Source of the DNA: Burkholderiales bacterium
GTDB taxonomy: Bacteria > Pseudomonadota > Gammaproteobacteria > Burkholderiales > SG8-39
Assembly: GCA_027493935.1 (NCBI GenBank)
Contig: JAOSJV010000001.1
Coordinates: 62,001 to 126,000 of the forward strand
Length of the DNA stretch: 64,000 bases
Direction: 5' to 3'
Part shown: positions 7,866 through 16,458 of the stretch, piece after piece
How the letters are laid out: each line of letters begins with the position of its first letter
Position numbering within the stretch: the stretch's first letter is position 1
Program-made: the position numbers and the translations under genes
The notes under the pieces: model-generated
What the model was told of the DNA's origin: nothing
Database searches by the model: none
Seen by the model: the letters and a program-made list of their open reading frames with translations, nothing else

Positions 7866-10400
7866 ATGTCTTATATTAAGAATATTGCAATTCGTTCATT
7901 CTTTATTAGCGGCATAATTTTTTTTCTTTTGTGCGGCGTCTATTTCTCGATTCCGGTAATTTTAGAAAAGAAAATTCTCCCTCTTCTTTTTAACAAAGCA
8001 GGATTCGTTCAATCAACCGGTAAAATCAGAAAATTTGGCTTTACCGGGTTAGATGTAACTTCGGTTCGATTGGGTAACCCGGAAAATCCCTCCATTTCCC
8101 TCGATTCTATCCGCATTGATTATTCTTTAATGGGGCTGGCAAGAAGGCATATTAAAAAAATAATAATCAGCGGGGTGGAGATACGGGCGGAGTTTAAAGA
8201 CGGCAAAATGGGTATTCCCGGAATAGATTTCGGCAAACTCTTCAGAAATTCCTCAAATACCGGACGGGAACAACAAACGGTTTCACAAAGAATTCCCATT
8301 AACATTGGAGAACTAGAAATACGGCATGCCGCAGTTCTTTTGAAATCAGGCGTTGAAGATTTTTATATCCCTTTCAGTATGCGGATATATCCAGTCTTTG
8401 AGAATAAGGAAGAACAACCTTCCGGCTACGCAATACAGTACAGATTAGACCCGCAACATGCGAATATCTTCCATGGAGTAAGGATAAAATCCAGGATAAA
8501 TGGCAGTGCAATGTATAATTTTACGACCTCTGATTTGGCATTGCGGCTTGATCTTACTGATATGGATGTAGTGTATAATGACCTGCAATTTAAAAATACA
8601 TCGAAAGATGTTCCGTTAATAATAACCATCACAAGAACAAAAAATATCGTTCAAATGCATTTTAACCGGTTTAGTGTTATGTCGCTCCTCCCATTTGAAG
8701 TATCAATGAATCCTGATAGTCACCTTACGGTGAATATGGATGAAGACACACTGAATGCCGAAGGGAGCGTGAAGGTGTTTTTAAAGAAAGAATTGATGAA
8801 CAACGATCCCCATATTGGCCTAAAATTAGGCCAGTCAGCAGAGCTGCCAATTTTTCTTAAAGGAGAAACCCAGGGAAAGCAGTGGCGTTTTTCACTAAAC
8901 TCTGCCGGGACATCTCACCCTTTGACTTTTTCCCGGGGAACCGAAACAATGACTCTTTTCCCCAAAGAGCTTTCCATACAGGGAGAAGGTCTGAATACCA
9001 GCGGTTCTCTGCAATTTGATGCAAACCTCACTCATGTGCGGTATAAGGGGGATAATATGCATATACTGATTCCTCTTGTCTCATTGCAGGGCAGCGGATT
9101 GCTAAACTCTACGGAGAGTTCTTCTCTCCGGGCATTTGTGCAAATAACTGATGCGGAATGTGCTTCTCACGATTTTAATGCAAGGAAGATACAGGCGAAG
9201 ATTCCCATTCAATGGCCATTCCCAGCTTCCGAAGATAACGACAGTATTGCGGAAGATACGAATTACCCCTATGTTGCCATCGATGATATAAACTATGGCG
9301 GCATAAACATCGGGTCAATTGTCGCAACGCCCTATCAAAACGGCGCAAACCTTCATTTTACAGGATTGTTTAAGGGCTTACTGTTCCCTGGTTTTAATGT
9401 AAATTTTAAGGGTATGGCGGGTCTGAATGATGAGAATACCTTTATTTCCAAGGTAGACTTCAACTCTGCGGAACCGGAAAAGACACTGCAATTTGAATTA
9501 TCTTCTGTTGCATCGCAATTTAGCGGGATATTTTTTAATGGCATTGCCGACATCCGCGGTAATTGGAGCTTTGATGGAACCAGGGGAACAAGCACGGGCA
9601 TGGTGTTACTTCGCAATACGAAAATAGATAGTCCTCAAAAAAAGATGACGATAGAAGGAGTGGAACTTCAACTTGCCATGAGCGACCTGTTAAACCTCCG
9701 CAGCGATCCTGGACAAGTGCTGAAATTCCAGCGTTTCACGTGGGGAGATATAGAAATAAGCGAAGGCGAGGCGTCGTTTCAAATAGAATCCCCTTCTTCC
9801 CTTTTCCTTAAAAAAAGTAGTTTTCTCTGGTGCGGGGGGAATGTCTATACGCATGGCCTGCGCTTAAAACCAGGCAATGATGGATTAGATATTATCTGTT
9901 ACTGCGACCGGTTGAGACTGGCGACTGTTTTAAAACAGTTTCATCTCGCATCCGCTGAAGGTGAAGGCTCTGTAAATGGTCGTTTGCCTATCAGTTATAA
10001 AAATGGAGAGATAAAAATTGCCGATGGTTTTCTTTATTCCACGCCCGGGGAGGGCGGCATTATTCGTTTTAATACAGAAACGCTTATTCCTGGCGCGGCC
10101 GGCACACAAAAGGGTATACAAACGGATGTTGCGATGGAAGCCCTTAAGGATTTCCACTATGATTGGGCAAAGCTTTCGTTGTTGAGCAAGGGAGAAGACC
10201 TCCACGTTTATTTACAGATGGAGGGAGCGCCTGTTAATTTACTCCCGTTTGCCTACACAAAAAAATCAGGACTGGTGAAAGCAAAAGGAGAACCAAAGGC
10301 TCGTTTCCAGAAAATACTCTTTCATTTTAACTTTACATTACCCATTGATGAATTATTACACTATAGCGCAGGCTTGGGGGAATTATTACAATATCAGTAA
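7866..10400 (+). CDS. ydbH: YdbH-like AsmA-family inter-membrane lipid transport protein
   Basis: 844 residues. One N-terminal membrane anchor (about residues 8-32) is followed by a very long, beta-rich, periplasmic body without cysteine motifs, and a C-terminal segment ending F-H-F-N-F-T-L-P-I-D-E-L-L, all as in YdbH/AsmA-like proteins. Such proteins form a hydrophobic beta groove that moves phospholipids between inner and outer membranes; E. coli YdbH works with the outer-membrane lipoprotein YnbE and the periplasmic protein YdbL. Homologues of both follow here in the same order (10726 and 11003), which strongly supports the call. A MITE-like repeat separates this gene from ynbE. Confidence 0.82.
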   Translation: MSYIKNIAIRSFFISGIIFFLLCGVYFSIPVILEKKILPLLFNKAGFVQSTGKIRKFGFTGLDVTSVRLGNPENPSISLDSIRIDYSLMGLARRHIKKIIISGVEIRAEFKDGKMGIPGIDFGKLFRNSSNTGREQQTVSQRIPINIGELEIRHAAVLLKSGVEDFYIPFSMRIYPVFENKEEQPSGYAIQYRLDPQHANIFHGVRIKSRINGSAMYNFTTSDLALRLDLTDMDVVYNDLQFKNTSKDVPLIITITRTKNIVQMHFNRFSVMSLLPFEVSMNPDSHLTVNMDEDTLNAEGSVKVFLKKELMNNDPHIGLKLGQSAELPIFLKGETQGKQWRFSLNSAGTSHPLTFSRGTETMTLFPKELSIQGEGLNTSGSLQFDANLTHVRYKGDNMHILIPLVSLQGSGLLNSTESSSLRAFVQITDAECASHDFNARKIQAKIPIQWPFPASEDNDSIAEDTNYPYVAIDDINYGGINIGSIVATPYQNGANLHFTGLFKGLLFPGFNVNFKGMAGLNDENTFISKVDFNSAEPEKTLQFELSSVASQFSGIFFNGIADIRGNWSFDGTRGTSTGMVLLRNTKIDSPQKKMTIEGVELQLAMSDLLNLRSDPGQVLKFQRFTWGDIEISEGEASFQIESPSSLFLKKSSFLWCGGNVYTHGLRLKPGNDGLDIICYCDRLRLATVLKQFHLASAEGEGSVNGRLPISYKNGEIKIADGFLYSTPGEGGIIRFNTETLIPGAAGTQKGIQTDVAMEALKDFHYDWAKLSLLSKGEDLHVYLQMEGAPVNLLPFAYTKKSGLVKAKGEPKARFQKILFHFNFTLPIDELLHYSAGLGELLQYQ

Positions 10401-10414
10401 CATATAAAGATTTA

Positions 10415-10579
10415 GTAACACTTTAGTTTTTTGAAAAACGTAAGAGCGAGAGATGAAGCACGAGAGACGAGAGACGAGAGACGAGAGACGAAAGATGTCT
10501 GTCATCCATCATCCGTCGTCCCTACATCGTGCGGAAAACAGCGCTATTATTGGAATTTTTCGAAAAACTAAAGTGCTAC
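10415..10579. repeat. MITE-like element, copy 2, with GAGAGAC microsatellite core
   Basis: Outer ends 10415-10438 and 10556-10579 match the family. The usual GGGGCGAAGC palindrome is replaced by tandem GAGAGAC-type units (about 10452-10492). It sits between ydbH and ynbE. Confidence 0.75.
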
Positions 10580-10725
10580 GGAATATTGAGTTTTTTGTCA
10601 TTAGAATTTGTTTCGTATTTCGAATTTGGTTACGCCCAAATGTTGCGCTAAGATAATTATTGTGATAGGGTATTCTTGCTTTTATACCAATGTATTCGTA
10701 AGGAATTACAGTTAAGGAGGGATTG

Positions 10726-10959
10726 ATGAAACAAAATAGTGTCATTTTATGTATAGTGTTTTTTCTTGTCTTGCATGGTTGTAAAACGGAACATAAGGTA
10801 GAACTTGAAGTCAAACCAATGCAAATTACCATTGATGTGAATATACGAATAGATAGGGAGCTGGATAATTTTTTTGGCAACCTTGATGAAGCCGCAAAAA
10901 CACTCGGCGGGGAAGTCGGTGATTCTAAAGCAGCGGAGACGCCAAACCCTGGCCAGTAG
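10726..10959 (+). CDS. ynbE: YnbE-like outer-membrane lipoprotein
   Basis: 77 residues with a lipoprotein signal ending L-V-L-H-G-C (Cys near residue 19). The short mature part contains the family core K-P-M-Q-I-T-I-D-V-N-I-R-I-D-R-E-L, a beta strand followed by an acidic stretch. YnbE multimers are known to stack by beta augmentation onto the C-terminus of YdbH and so complete the envelope-spanning lipid bridge. AAGGAGGG at 10714-10721 fixes the start region; a TTG at 10723 is an alternative. The C-terminal 25 residues (G-G-E-V-G-D-S-K-A-A-E-T-P) extend beyond the E. coli protein and look disordered. Confidence 0.8.
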   Translation: MKQNSVILCIVFFLVLHGCKTEHKVELEVKPMQITIDVNIRIDRELDNFFGNLDEAAKTLGGEVGDSKAAETPNPGQ

Positions 10960-11002
10960 TTTTTTATTGATTAAGAGATTTTTGTCAGAAGGAGAAAAAT
11001 AA

Positions 11003-11383
11003 ATGAAGTCAAATTTTTTTGCAATGTTTTTTCTTATTTTATTGAGTGGAATTTGTCCTGTCGCTACAGTAATCTTTGCCGATAATATACAGACAATAAA
11101 AGTGCAAATGGAAAAACGCCTTCCTCTCATAGTAGAGTTAAAATCGAAGGGAATTATTGGTGAAAACAACACAGGATATTTACAGTATGTGCAGGCAAAC
11201 CGTGAAAACGAAGAGGTTGTTAATGCGGAAAATGAGGACAGAAAAAAGGTGTATGCTATTATAGCAAAAAAGGAAGGCGCAAGCATCGGGCAGGTAGGCA
11301 GTCGCAGGGCATTGCAGATTGCAAAAAAAGCGCTAAAGGGCGACTGGCTACAGGACAGAAACGGAAAATGGTATCAAAAGTAG
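11003..11383 (+). CDS. ydbL: YdbL-like periplasmic protein (DUF1318)
   Basis: 126 residues with an N-terminal signal peptide (about residues 1-27). The mature part shows the DUF1318 layout: a run R-L-P-L-I-V-E-L-K-S-K-G-I-I-G-E-N-N-x-G-Y-L, then two helices and the ending G-D-W-L-Q-D-R-N-G-K-W-Y-Q. YdbL is thought to chaperone or restrain YnbE assembly on YdbH. AGAAGGAGAAA precedes the ATG. It is 43 bases after ynbE, so the two are co-transcribed. A weak hairpin (GTTGTGC/GCACAAC, 11442-11467) follows the gene. Confidence 0.83.
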   Translation: MKSNFFAMFFLILLSGICPVATVIFADNIQTIKVQMEKRLPLIVELKSKGIIGENNTGYLQYVQANRENEEVVNAENEDRKKVYAIIAKKEGASIGQVGSRRALQIAKKALKGDWLQDRNGKWYQK

Positions 11384-11537
11384 CACATGTAAGCATACTA
11401 TGCCAGGGTTGATGTGCGGGCAGAATGCTTCATTTATTTTTGTTGTGCGATGTCCGTTTAGCACAACTCTGTTACTCGTGGCTTTCGCAATGATGGGTTT
11501 GTTTGATTATTAAACGGCAATATATGAGGTAAGAAAT

Positions 11538-12224
11538 ATGTCTTTTAAAGCAATTATTTTTGATCTGGACGGCACGCTTATAGACTCTCTGGAAGATTTA
11601 TGCAATGCCGCGAACCGTGTATTAAAGAAAAATAATTTTCCAACGCACGAAATGGAAGAGTATCGGTATTTTGTTGGGGAGGGAGTTGCTGCGCTTATCA
11701 CACGCGCATTGCCGGACGAAATAAAAAATGAGGACATAATAAACTCTTGCGTAGGGGAATTTCGTGAAGAATATCGGAAAAACTGGAATATAAAAACAAA
11801 ACCATACGAAGGGATTGCCGAGATGCTGGACTTGATCACATTGCGCGGCTTAAAAATGGCAGTCCTTTCAAATAAACCTGATTACTTTACAAAAAAATGC
11901 GTAGCAGCATTTTTGCCGAACTGGAAATTTGACCGGATAATAGGCCAGCGCGATGATGTTCCTAAAAAGCCCGATCCCGCAGGCGCAAAAGAAATTGCAG
12001 AATACCTGGCCGTTTCTCCGTCGGAAATTATTTATGTTGGCGATACGCCCATTGATATGGAAACGGCCATTGCTGCAGGCATGCTTCCTGTAGGTGTTCT
12101 GTGGGGGTTCCGTCCTGAAGACGAACTTAAAAGGAGCGGTGCGCATAGAATAATTCAGAAACCAGAAGAAATTATTGAAGTTATCGACCATTCAACGGAC
12201 GGAATAAGTAAGACTGACTTTTGA
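11538..12224 (+). CDS. gph: HAD-family phosphatase, phosphoglycolate-phosphatase-like
   Basis: 228 residues, typical for Gph. HAD motif I is F-D-L-D-G-T-L (catalytic Asp near residues 9-11), motif II is V-L-S-N-K-P, motif III K-K-P-D-P and motif IV V-G-D-T-P-I-D-M-E-T. A helical cap sits between motifs I and II. The expected reaction is hydrolysis of 2-phosphoglycolate, but other HAD phosphatases of this subfamily act on related small phosphates, so substrate is inferred. It stands alone between ydbL and the hflK genes. The following 390-base gap (12225-12614) shows only short frames and simple AAATCCGAAATG-like sequence. Confidence 0.85.
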   Translation: MSFKAIIFDLDGTLIDSLEDLCNAANRVLKKNNFPTHEMEEYRYFVGEGVAALITRALPDEIKNEDIINSCVGEFREEYRKNWNIKTKPYEGIAEMLDLITLRGLKMAVLSNKPDYFTKKCVAAFLPNWKFDRIIGQRDDVPKKPDPAGAKEIAEYLAVSPSEIIYVGDTPIDMETAIAAGMLPVGVLWGFRPEDELKRSGAHRIIQKPEEIIEVIDHSTDGISKTDF

Positions 12225-12614
12225 GAACCCATATTTTCTGGCAAAATATTTAATGGTGAAATCCGAAATGCCAAGTCCTAAAAAGAAACCAGGTTCATCT
12301 GCAGAATGTTTCTTATTCATCCACTTGGGCTTATCGCTTCCGGAGTATTGTTGGTAGCGTTGTCACCCCCGGAGATACAAAAGAAGTTGTTGATAACATG
12401 AGGGAAAGTGGATAGTATGTACTGTGGTTGGAAAATTTACCCCAAAAGCGTGGGATTAAAGCTGCTGAGAAGGGGAAGGGTTACAAAATACCTGTTTTTA
12501 AAAAAGATACGATTATAAAGATTTTGTAAAAATAATCAATGTCAACAACGCATTGATACGGCAATGCACAACACCGTGCTGCCAATTGAGTGATTAGAGA
12601 AAAGGAGGTCGTAA

Positions 12615-13619
12615 ATGCCTGATTATGGACCGCGCAGAAAACAGCCGGATATAAATTTCGAACAAATATCCTTGCAGCCATTAAAAAAGTTTCTCCCACC
12701 CATCATTATGCTGATCTTCATTATCATTAGCGGGTATTCGGCATTTTACACGGTAAAGGCAAATGAAGAAGCGGTAGTTTTACGGTTCGGAAAATATAAA
12801 GAAACGGTTGGACCAGGATTGCATACTAAAATTCCTTACGGCATTGATAAAATACTAAAAGGAGAGGTAAAAACAATCTATAACGAGGAATTTGGCTTCA
12901 GAACAAGACAACGCGGCACCACGAGTATTGTGGACTATGAATTCCCTGCGGCGCAGGAGGAAAAACTTATGCTTACCGCGGATCTTAATTGTGCGGAAGT
13001 GAATTGGGTTATTCGCTACAAAATTAAAGCCTTAGAAGAGTATTTTTTCAATGTAAGGGACGTTCGTGAAACAATCCGTGGCATTTCGCAATCGGTAATG
13101 AGGACACTGGTGGGAGACCTCTCCATCGATGAAGTTTTAACCATTGGCAGGATCGAAATAGAGCAAATGGCCAAAGAAAATATACAAAAAGGCCTGGATG
13201 AATATAAATGCGGTATCAGCATTCAATCGGTTTTGCTCAAAGGAGTTGATCCTCCTCTTGCCGTCAAGGACGCCTTTAATGCGGTAAACCAGGCAATACA
13301 AAACAAAGACAAAATCATTAATGAGGCGGAAGGTCAGAAAAATAAACTACTGCCTGCGGCTGAAGGGAAAAAAGAGCAGGCAATCAGGGAGGCTGAAGGA
13401 TATTATGTAAGAAGGATAAACAGAGCAACAGGGGACGTAAAGGCATTTCTTGCAGTATATGAAGAATACAAAAAGGCGGAAGATGTAACAAGGCGGAGGC
13501 TCTTCCTTGAGACGATGGCGGATGTGTTGCCAAAATGCGAAAAATTGTATATTATCGATAAAGATTTAAAAGGATTATTACCTATCCTTGGCCTCAATGA
13601 GGAGGGAATGAAGAAATGA
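12615..13619 (+). CDS. hflK: HflK-like SPFH/band-7 membrane protein
   Basis: 334 residues. One membrane segment at about residues 31-50, then an SPFH domain beginning A-N-E-E-A-V-V-L-R-F-G-K-Y-K-E-T-V-G-P-G, then a coiled-coil rich in Glu, Ala and Lys (E-A-E-G-Q-K-N repeats). HflK with HflC forms a large cage around FtsH and tunes its degradation of membrane proteins. A strong site AAAGGAGG precedes the ATG. The gene overlaps hflC by four bases (ATGA), which secures the pairing. The classic Gly-rich N-terminus of E. coli HflK is reduced here to a short basic segment. Confidence 0.9.
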   Translation: MPDYGPRRKQPDINFEQISLQPLKKFLPPIIMLIFIIISGYSAFYTVKANEEAVVLRFGKYKETVGPGLHTKIPYGIDKILKGEVKTIYNEEFGFRTRQRGTTSIVDYEFPAAQEEKLMLTADLNCAEVNWVIRYKIKALEEYFFNVRDVRETIRGISQSVMRTLVGDLSIDEVLTIGRIEIEQMAKENIQKGLDEYKCGISIQSVLLKGVDPPLAVKDAFNAVNQAIQNKDKIINEAEGQKNKLLPAAEGKKEQAIREAEGYYVRRINRATGDVKAFLAVYEEYKKAEDVTRRRLFLETMADVLPKCEKLYIIDKDLKGLLPILGLNEEGMKK

Positions 13620-14587
13620 AAAGGAACGTTATAATTATACTAATCGCAATAGGCATCATTGCAATATTCCTGAAAAGTTCCCTGTATGTTGTTGATGAAC
13701 GATTGCAGGCCGTTATCACGCAGTTTGGAAAACCCGTGCGAACGACGGTGGTACATGGACTTCATGTAAAAACCCCATTTATTCAGGACGTCAGATATTT
13801 TAATAAACGCATACTAAACTGGACGGGTGATATTAGTGATATTCTCACAAGGGATAAGGAAAACATAGGCGTAGCTTCCTGGGCGCGATGGAAAATTGTC
13901 GATCCTCTCAAATTTTATACTTCGCTGGGCATAGAAGCACGCGGACAGGGATTGCTTGATGAGGTTATCGAGTCGGCTGTGAAAAACGTTGTGAGCGCCT
14001 ATCCGTTAAAAGAGGTTCTCCGAAACTCCAATCGTAAACTGGAATATACGACAAAGGAGCTTGAAGTAGCGGAAGAAACAAAAAAAGTAATCATTAAAAA
14101 AGGCCGCGATGAAATTACAGCAGAAATTCTTGCTATGGCACGACGCTCGCTTGAAGACCGGTACGGGATTGAATTGGTGGATGTGAGAATAAAATACATT
14201 AACTACGTGGCGGCAGTAATCCCAAAGATTTATGATCGTATGCGCTCGGAACGTATCCGCATCGCAAATAAATATGAATCAGAAGGGAGAAGGGAAGAAG
14301 CTGAAATTTTAGGCACGATGAGGAAAGAACTGGAGAGAATCGAATCGGAAGGGTATCGTACGGCAGAAGAAACCAGGGGACAAGCTGATGCAGAGGCCAT
14401 TAAGATTTACGCGGAAGCATATACAAAAGCCCCGGAATTATATTCCTTTCTCAAAACACTGGAAACATATAAAACCACAATAAGCTCACAGACACGGCTT
14501 ATTCTCAACACGGACGGAGAATATTTCAGGTATCTCAAGGGCTTTGAAAAAGATGTTGGAGCCGTTGAAGCGTGGTCTTTAGAGTAA
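13616..14587 (+). CDS. hflC: HflC-like SPFH/band-7 membrane protein
   Basis: 323 residues. A membrane anchor (about 5-23) is followed by V-D-E-R-L-Q-A-V-I-T-Q-F-G-K-P, the HflC-type start of the SPFH domain, and by a long helical region with E-S-E-G and E-T-R-G-Q-A-D-A-E-A motifs. It is the partner of HflK in the FtsH-regulating complex on the periplasmic side of the inner membrane. Start and HflK stop overlap, so expression is coupled. About 200 bases downstream lie a fragment copied from the elyC 3' end and a half MITE-like repeat. Confidence 0.9.
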   Translation: MKRNVIIILIAIGIIAIFLKSSLYVVDERLQAVITQFGKPVRTTVVHGLHVKTPFIQDVRYFNKRILNWTGDISDILTRDKENIGVASWARWKIVDPLKFYTSLGIEARGQGLLDEVIESAVKNVVSAYPLKEVLRNSNRKLEYTTKELEVAEETKKVIIKKGRDEITAEILAMARRSLEDRYGIELVDVRIKYINYVAAVIPKIYDRMRSERIRIANKYESEGRREEAEILGTMRKELERIESEGYRTAEETRGQADAEAIKIYAEAYTKAPELYSFLKTLETYKTTISSQTRLILNTDGEYFRYLKGFEKDVGAVEAWSLE

Positions 14588-14666
14588 AAAAACTGGAAGG
14601 GTTTCGCCTGTAGATCAGGAAACCCGTTTTTAAGAACTGGCCTGAAAATTCAGAGAAAGGCTGCGG

Positions 14667-14712
14667 GTTGCATTTATATTTGCCTCGCAGCAAAACCCAA
14701 AATACTCCAAGG
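14667..14712 (-). pseudogene. Duplicated 3' end of the elyC gene (46-bp direct repeat, copy 1)
   Basis: It matches 15403-15449, the real elyC 3' end, with a one-base gap and roughly seven mismatches. On the minus strand it would encode L-G-V-F-W-V-L-L-R-G-K, against L-G-I-L-W-A-L-L-R-G-Q in ElyC. The two copies flank the toxin-antitoxin pair in the same orientation. Confidence 0.7.
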
Positions 14713-14756
14713 GGGATGCACCTCAATTTTTTGTAAAAATGCAGTGAATTGAATAC

Positions 14757-14780
14757 GTTTTTAAAAAACTAAACTATTGC
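14757..14780. repeat. Half of a MITE-like element (right end only)
   Basis: GTTTTTAAAAAACTAAACTA resembles the right inverted end of the family. It stops 6 bases before the antitoxin start codon. No left end is visible upstream. Confidence 0.55.
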
Positions 14781-14786
14781 AGAATT

Positions 14787-15011
14787 ATGAAAATAAAAGA
14801 CCTTATAGAAGAAGCAACTTCTTTGCCTGTTGAAGAAAGGGCGATGGTTATTGATTCTTTGTTAAAAAGTCTAAACCCACCGGAATTGGAAATAGAAAAA
14901 AAATGGGTATCAGTGGCTAAACGACGACTTGAGGAACTTCGTTCTGGTAAAGTAAAAACAATACAAGGTGAAGAAGTATTTGAAAAAATATGGAATAAGT
15001 TCTTAAAGTGA
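14787..15011 (+). CDS. Antitoxin of a RelE/ParE-type module (addiction-module component family)
   Basis: 74 residues. The opening I-K-D-L-I-E-E-A-T-S-L-P-V-E-E-R-A-M-V-I-D-S-L-L-K-S-L is the signature of the short antitoxins known as addiction module component TIGR02574. The C-terminal W-V-x-x-A-K-R-R-L-E-E-L-R-S-G-K segment binds and covers the toxin. It should neutralise the toxin encoded next and repress their shared promoter. Its TGA stop overlaps the toxin's GTG start. A repeat half-end lies directly upstream, so the promoter must be within or beyond that sequence. Confidence 0.88.
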   Translation: MKIKDLIEEATSLPVEERAMVIDSLLKSLNPPELEIEKKWVSVAKRRLEELRSGKVKTIQGEEVFEKIWNKFLK

Positions 15012-15298
15012 AATATTCCTTTCATCCCGAAGCAGAGATAGAATTCATTGAAGCGATTGAGTATTATGAAGAAAGGGAATCAGGTTTGGGATACGACTTT
15101 GCTATTGAGGTATATTCAGCTATTGAAAGAATGATAGCTTTCCCAAAAGCCTGGCCAATTATAGAGGAAGATATCCGACGGTCGTTAGTCCGAAGATTTC
15201 CATATGGAATTTTATATTCCGCAGAGAAAGAAGGGGTTTGCATTGTAGCCGTCATGCATTTACATAGAGAACCAAAATACTGGAAACACAGAATCTAA
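15008..15298 (+). CDS. RelE/ParE-family toxin
   Basis: 96 residues from the GTG at 15008, which overlaps the antitoxin stop. The sequence has the RelE/ParE layout: F-H-P-E-A-E-I-E-F-I-E-A-I-E-Y-Y-E at the start, a central R-R-S-L-V-R-R-F-P-Y-G-I-L-Y, and the ending V-M-H-L-H-R-E-P-K-Y-W. The ParE-like subgroup poisons gyrase while RelE cuts mRNA on the ribosome; the P-Y-G-I-L-Y and H-R-E-P-x-Y-W motifs fit the ParE-like side, but the target cannot be settled from sequence. All key basic and aromatic residues appear intact, so the pair looks functional. Confidence 0.88.
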   Translation: MKYSFHPEAEIEFIEAIEYYEERESGLGYDFAIEVYSAIERMIAFPKAWPIIEEDIRRSLVRRFPYGILYSAEKEGVCIVAVMHLHREPKYWKHRI

Positions 15299-15402
15299 AT
15301 ATAGTCAAGCAAATCATAACAACAAATCTGATTTCAGAAATTTAGCGGTAATGTTTTTCTGAAAATAGATTTGTTTGACGATAATTCCAAAAAGGGATGC
15401 TT

Positions 15403-15449
15403 GTTGCATTTATATCTGCCCCCGCAGCAAAGCCCAAAGTATCCCAAGG
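15403..15449 (-). repeat. 46-bp direct repeat, copy 2 (inside the elyC 3' end)
   Basis: This is the intact copy of the sequence repeated at 14667-14712. It covers the last codons of elyC and a few bases beyond the stop. Confidence 0.7.
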
Positions 15450-16201
15450 TACTCGTAAAATACTTGTTCTGCCTTATCAAAACCATGTGAACTTGGGAAA
15501 AAATCACCGGGCGCGGTTGTTTGTGATTTCAGAATAGTGTGTCCCGCAGGAGCAGGTATGGGACTCATCCCTGATTTTCTGAACATTCCCATTGCGCGCG
15601 CCATGTGATTTGCCGATGTAACTAAAATGAAATGGTCATTCCCCACAATGGGTTTTACAAATTTTGCCTCATCATGCGTATCTCTTGATTCGGCTTGCAA
15701 AATCAGTGATTTCTCTTCGACTCCAAGCGCCATTGCCAATTCTGCCATTGCTTCCGCTCCTGAAACGGGATCAAAAACCCTTCCTCCAGATAAAACAATC
15801 CTGCTTTCAGGCACCAACCTGTGCAGCCGTATCCCTTCCGCAAGACGAACGAGCGTTTCTCCGGAAACCCTGCTGGTTATCGGCATATCCGGGTCGGAAG
15901 TATGCCCTCCGGCCAAAACAACAATCCATTTCACTTCGGGAATAATAGCTCCTCTTGTATCATCGGAGGATTGTATTGATAAAAGAGGAGGGTATTTATA
16001 TTCTAAGCGTCTGATAAAGACTTTGGAAACAGGAGAGGAGTAACAGAAAAATGCAAACAGCAGAATGCCAGACAAAACGATATACTTCCCACGTTTCTGC
16101 TTTCTGGAAAAGAACATCAACACGGCGCCGACTATCAATATTTCAAGACATAATGGAACTGGAAACAGCAATTGGGCAATAAGTTTTTTTAATGTAAGCA
16201 T
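15410..16201 (-). CDS. elyC: ElyC/YdcF-family (DUF218) membrane protein
   Basis: 263 residues. Two membrane helices at the N-terminus (about 14-30 and 38-55) precede a DUF218 domain with V-V-L-A-G-G-H, a central I-V-L-S-G-G-R and S-R-D-T-H-D-E-A, ending in L-V-T-S-A-N-H-M-A-R-A. ElyC of E. coli supports peptidoglycan synthesis, probably through undecaprenyl-phosphate carrier metabolism. The start at 16201 follows from the hydrophobic N-terminus. The last 46 bases of this gene are duplicated at 14667-14712, on the far side of the toxin-antitoxin pair, so the gene's 3' end may have served as an insertion site. Confidence 0.85.
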   Translation of the reverse strand: MLTLKKLIAQLLFPVPLCLEILIVGAVLMFFSRKQKRGKYIVLSGILLFAFFCYSSPVSKVFIRRLEYKYPPLLSIQSSDDTRGAIIPEVKWIVVLAGGHTSDPDMPITSRVSGETLVRLAEGIRLHRLVPESRIVLSGGRVFDPVSGAEAMAELAMALGVEEKSLILQAESRDTHDEAKFVKPIVGNDHFILVTSANHMARAMGMFRKSGMSPIPAPAGHTILKSQTTAPGDFFPSSHGFDKAEQVFYEYLGILWALLRGQI

Positions 16202-16287
16202 TTTTACCTTTCATGAGTCACAGACCACAAACGATAGAACGGGAAATCCTCAAACCATGCAGTAAATTGTTATAATTCTTCGGGATC

Positions 16288-16379
16288 GAATTTTATTGTG
16301 CTACAAACAGACCACCATCCCTAACGAGGCTACATTTTTTTAATGCCTCCTGGATTTTTCAAAAGACTAAAGTGTTACA
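16288..16379 (+). repeat. 91-bp direct repeat, copy a, ending in a MITE right end
   Basis: GAATTTTATTGTGCTACAAA CAGACC... to the right end at 16354-16379. A second copy lies at 16653-16743 with clear similarity along the whole length. Confidence 0.6.
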
Positions 16380-16458
16380 ATTACGGAAATTCCTTTGCAA
16401 AAAATATTGCATTATAAATATTTATGATATTTATGATAAGTTTAAAAACAGATATTTT

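Noticed and set aside
12225..12614. Possible coding fragment with G-D-T-K-E-V-V-D-N-M
   Set aside because: Too short, no start or continuation; could be a relic but not supportable.
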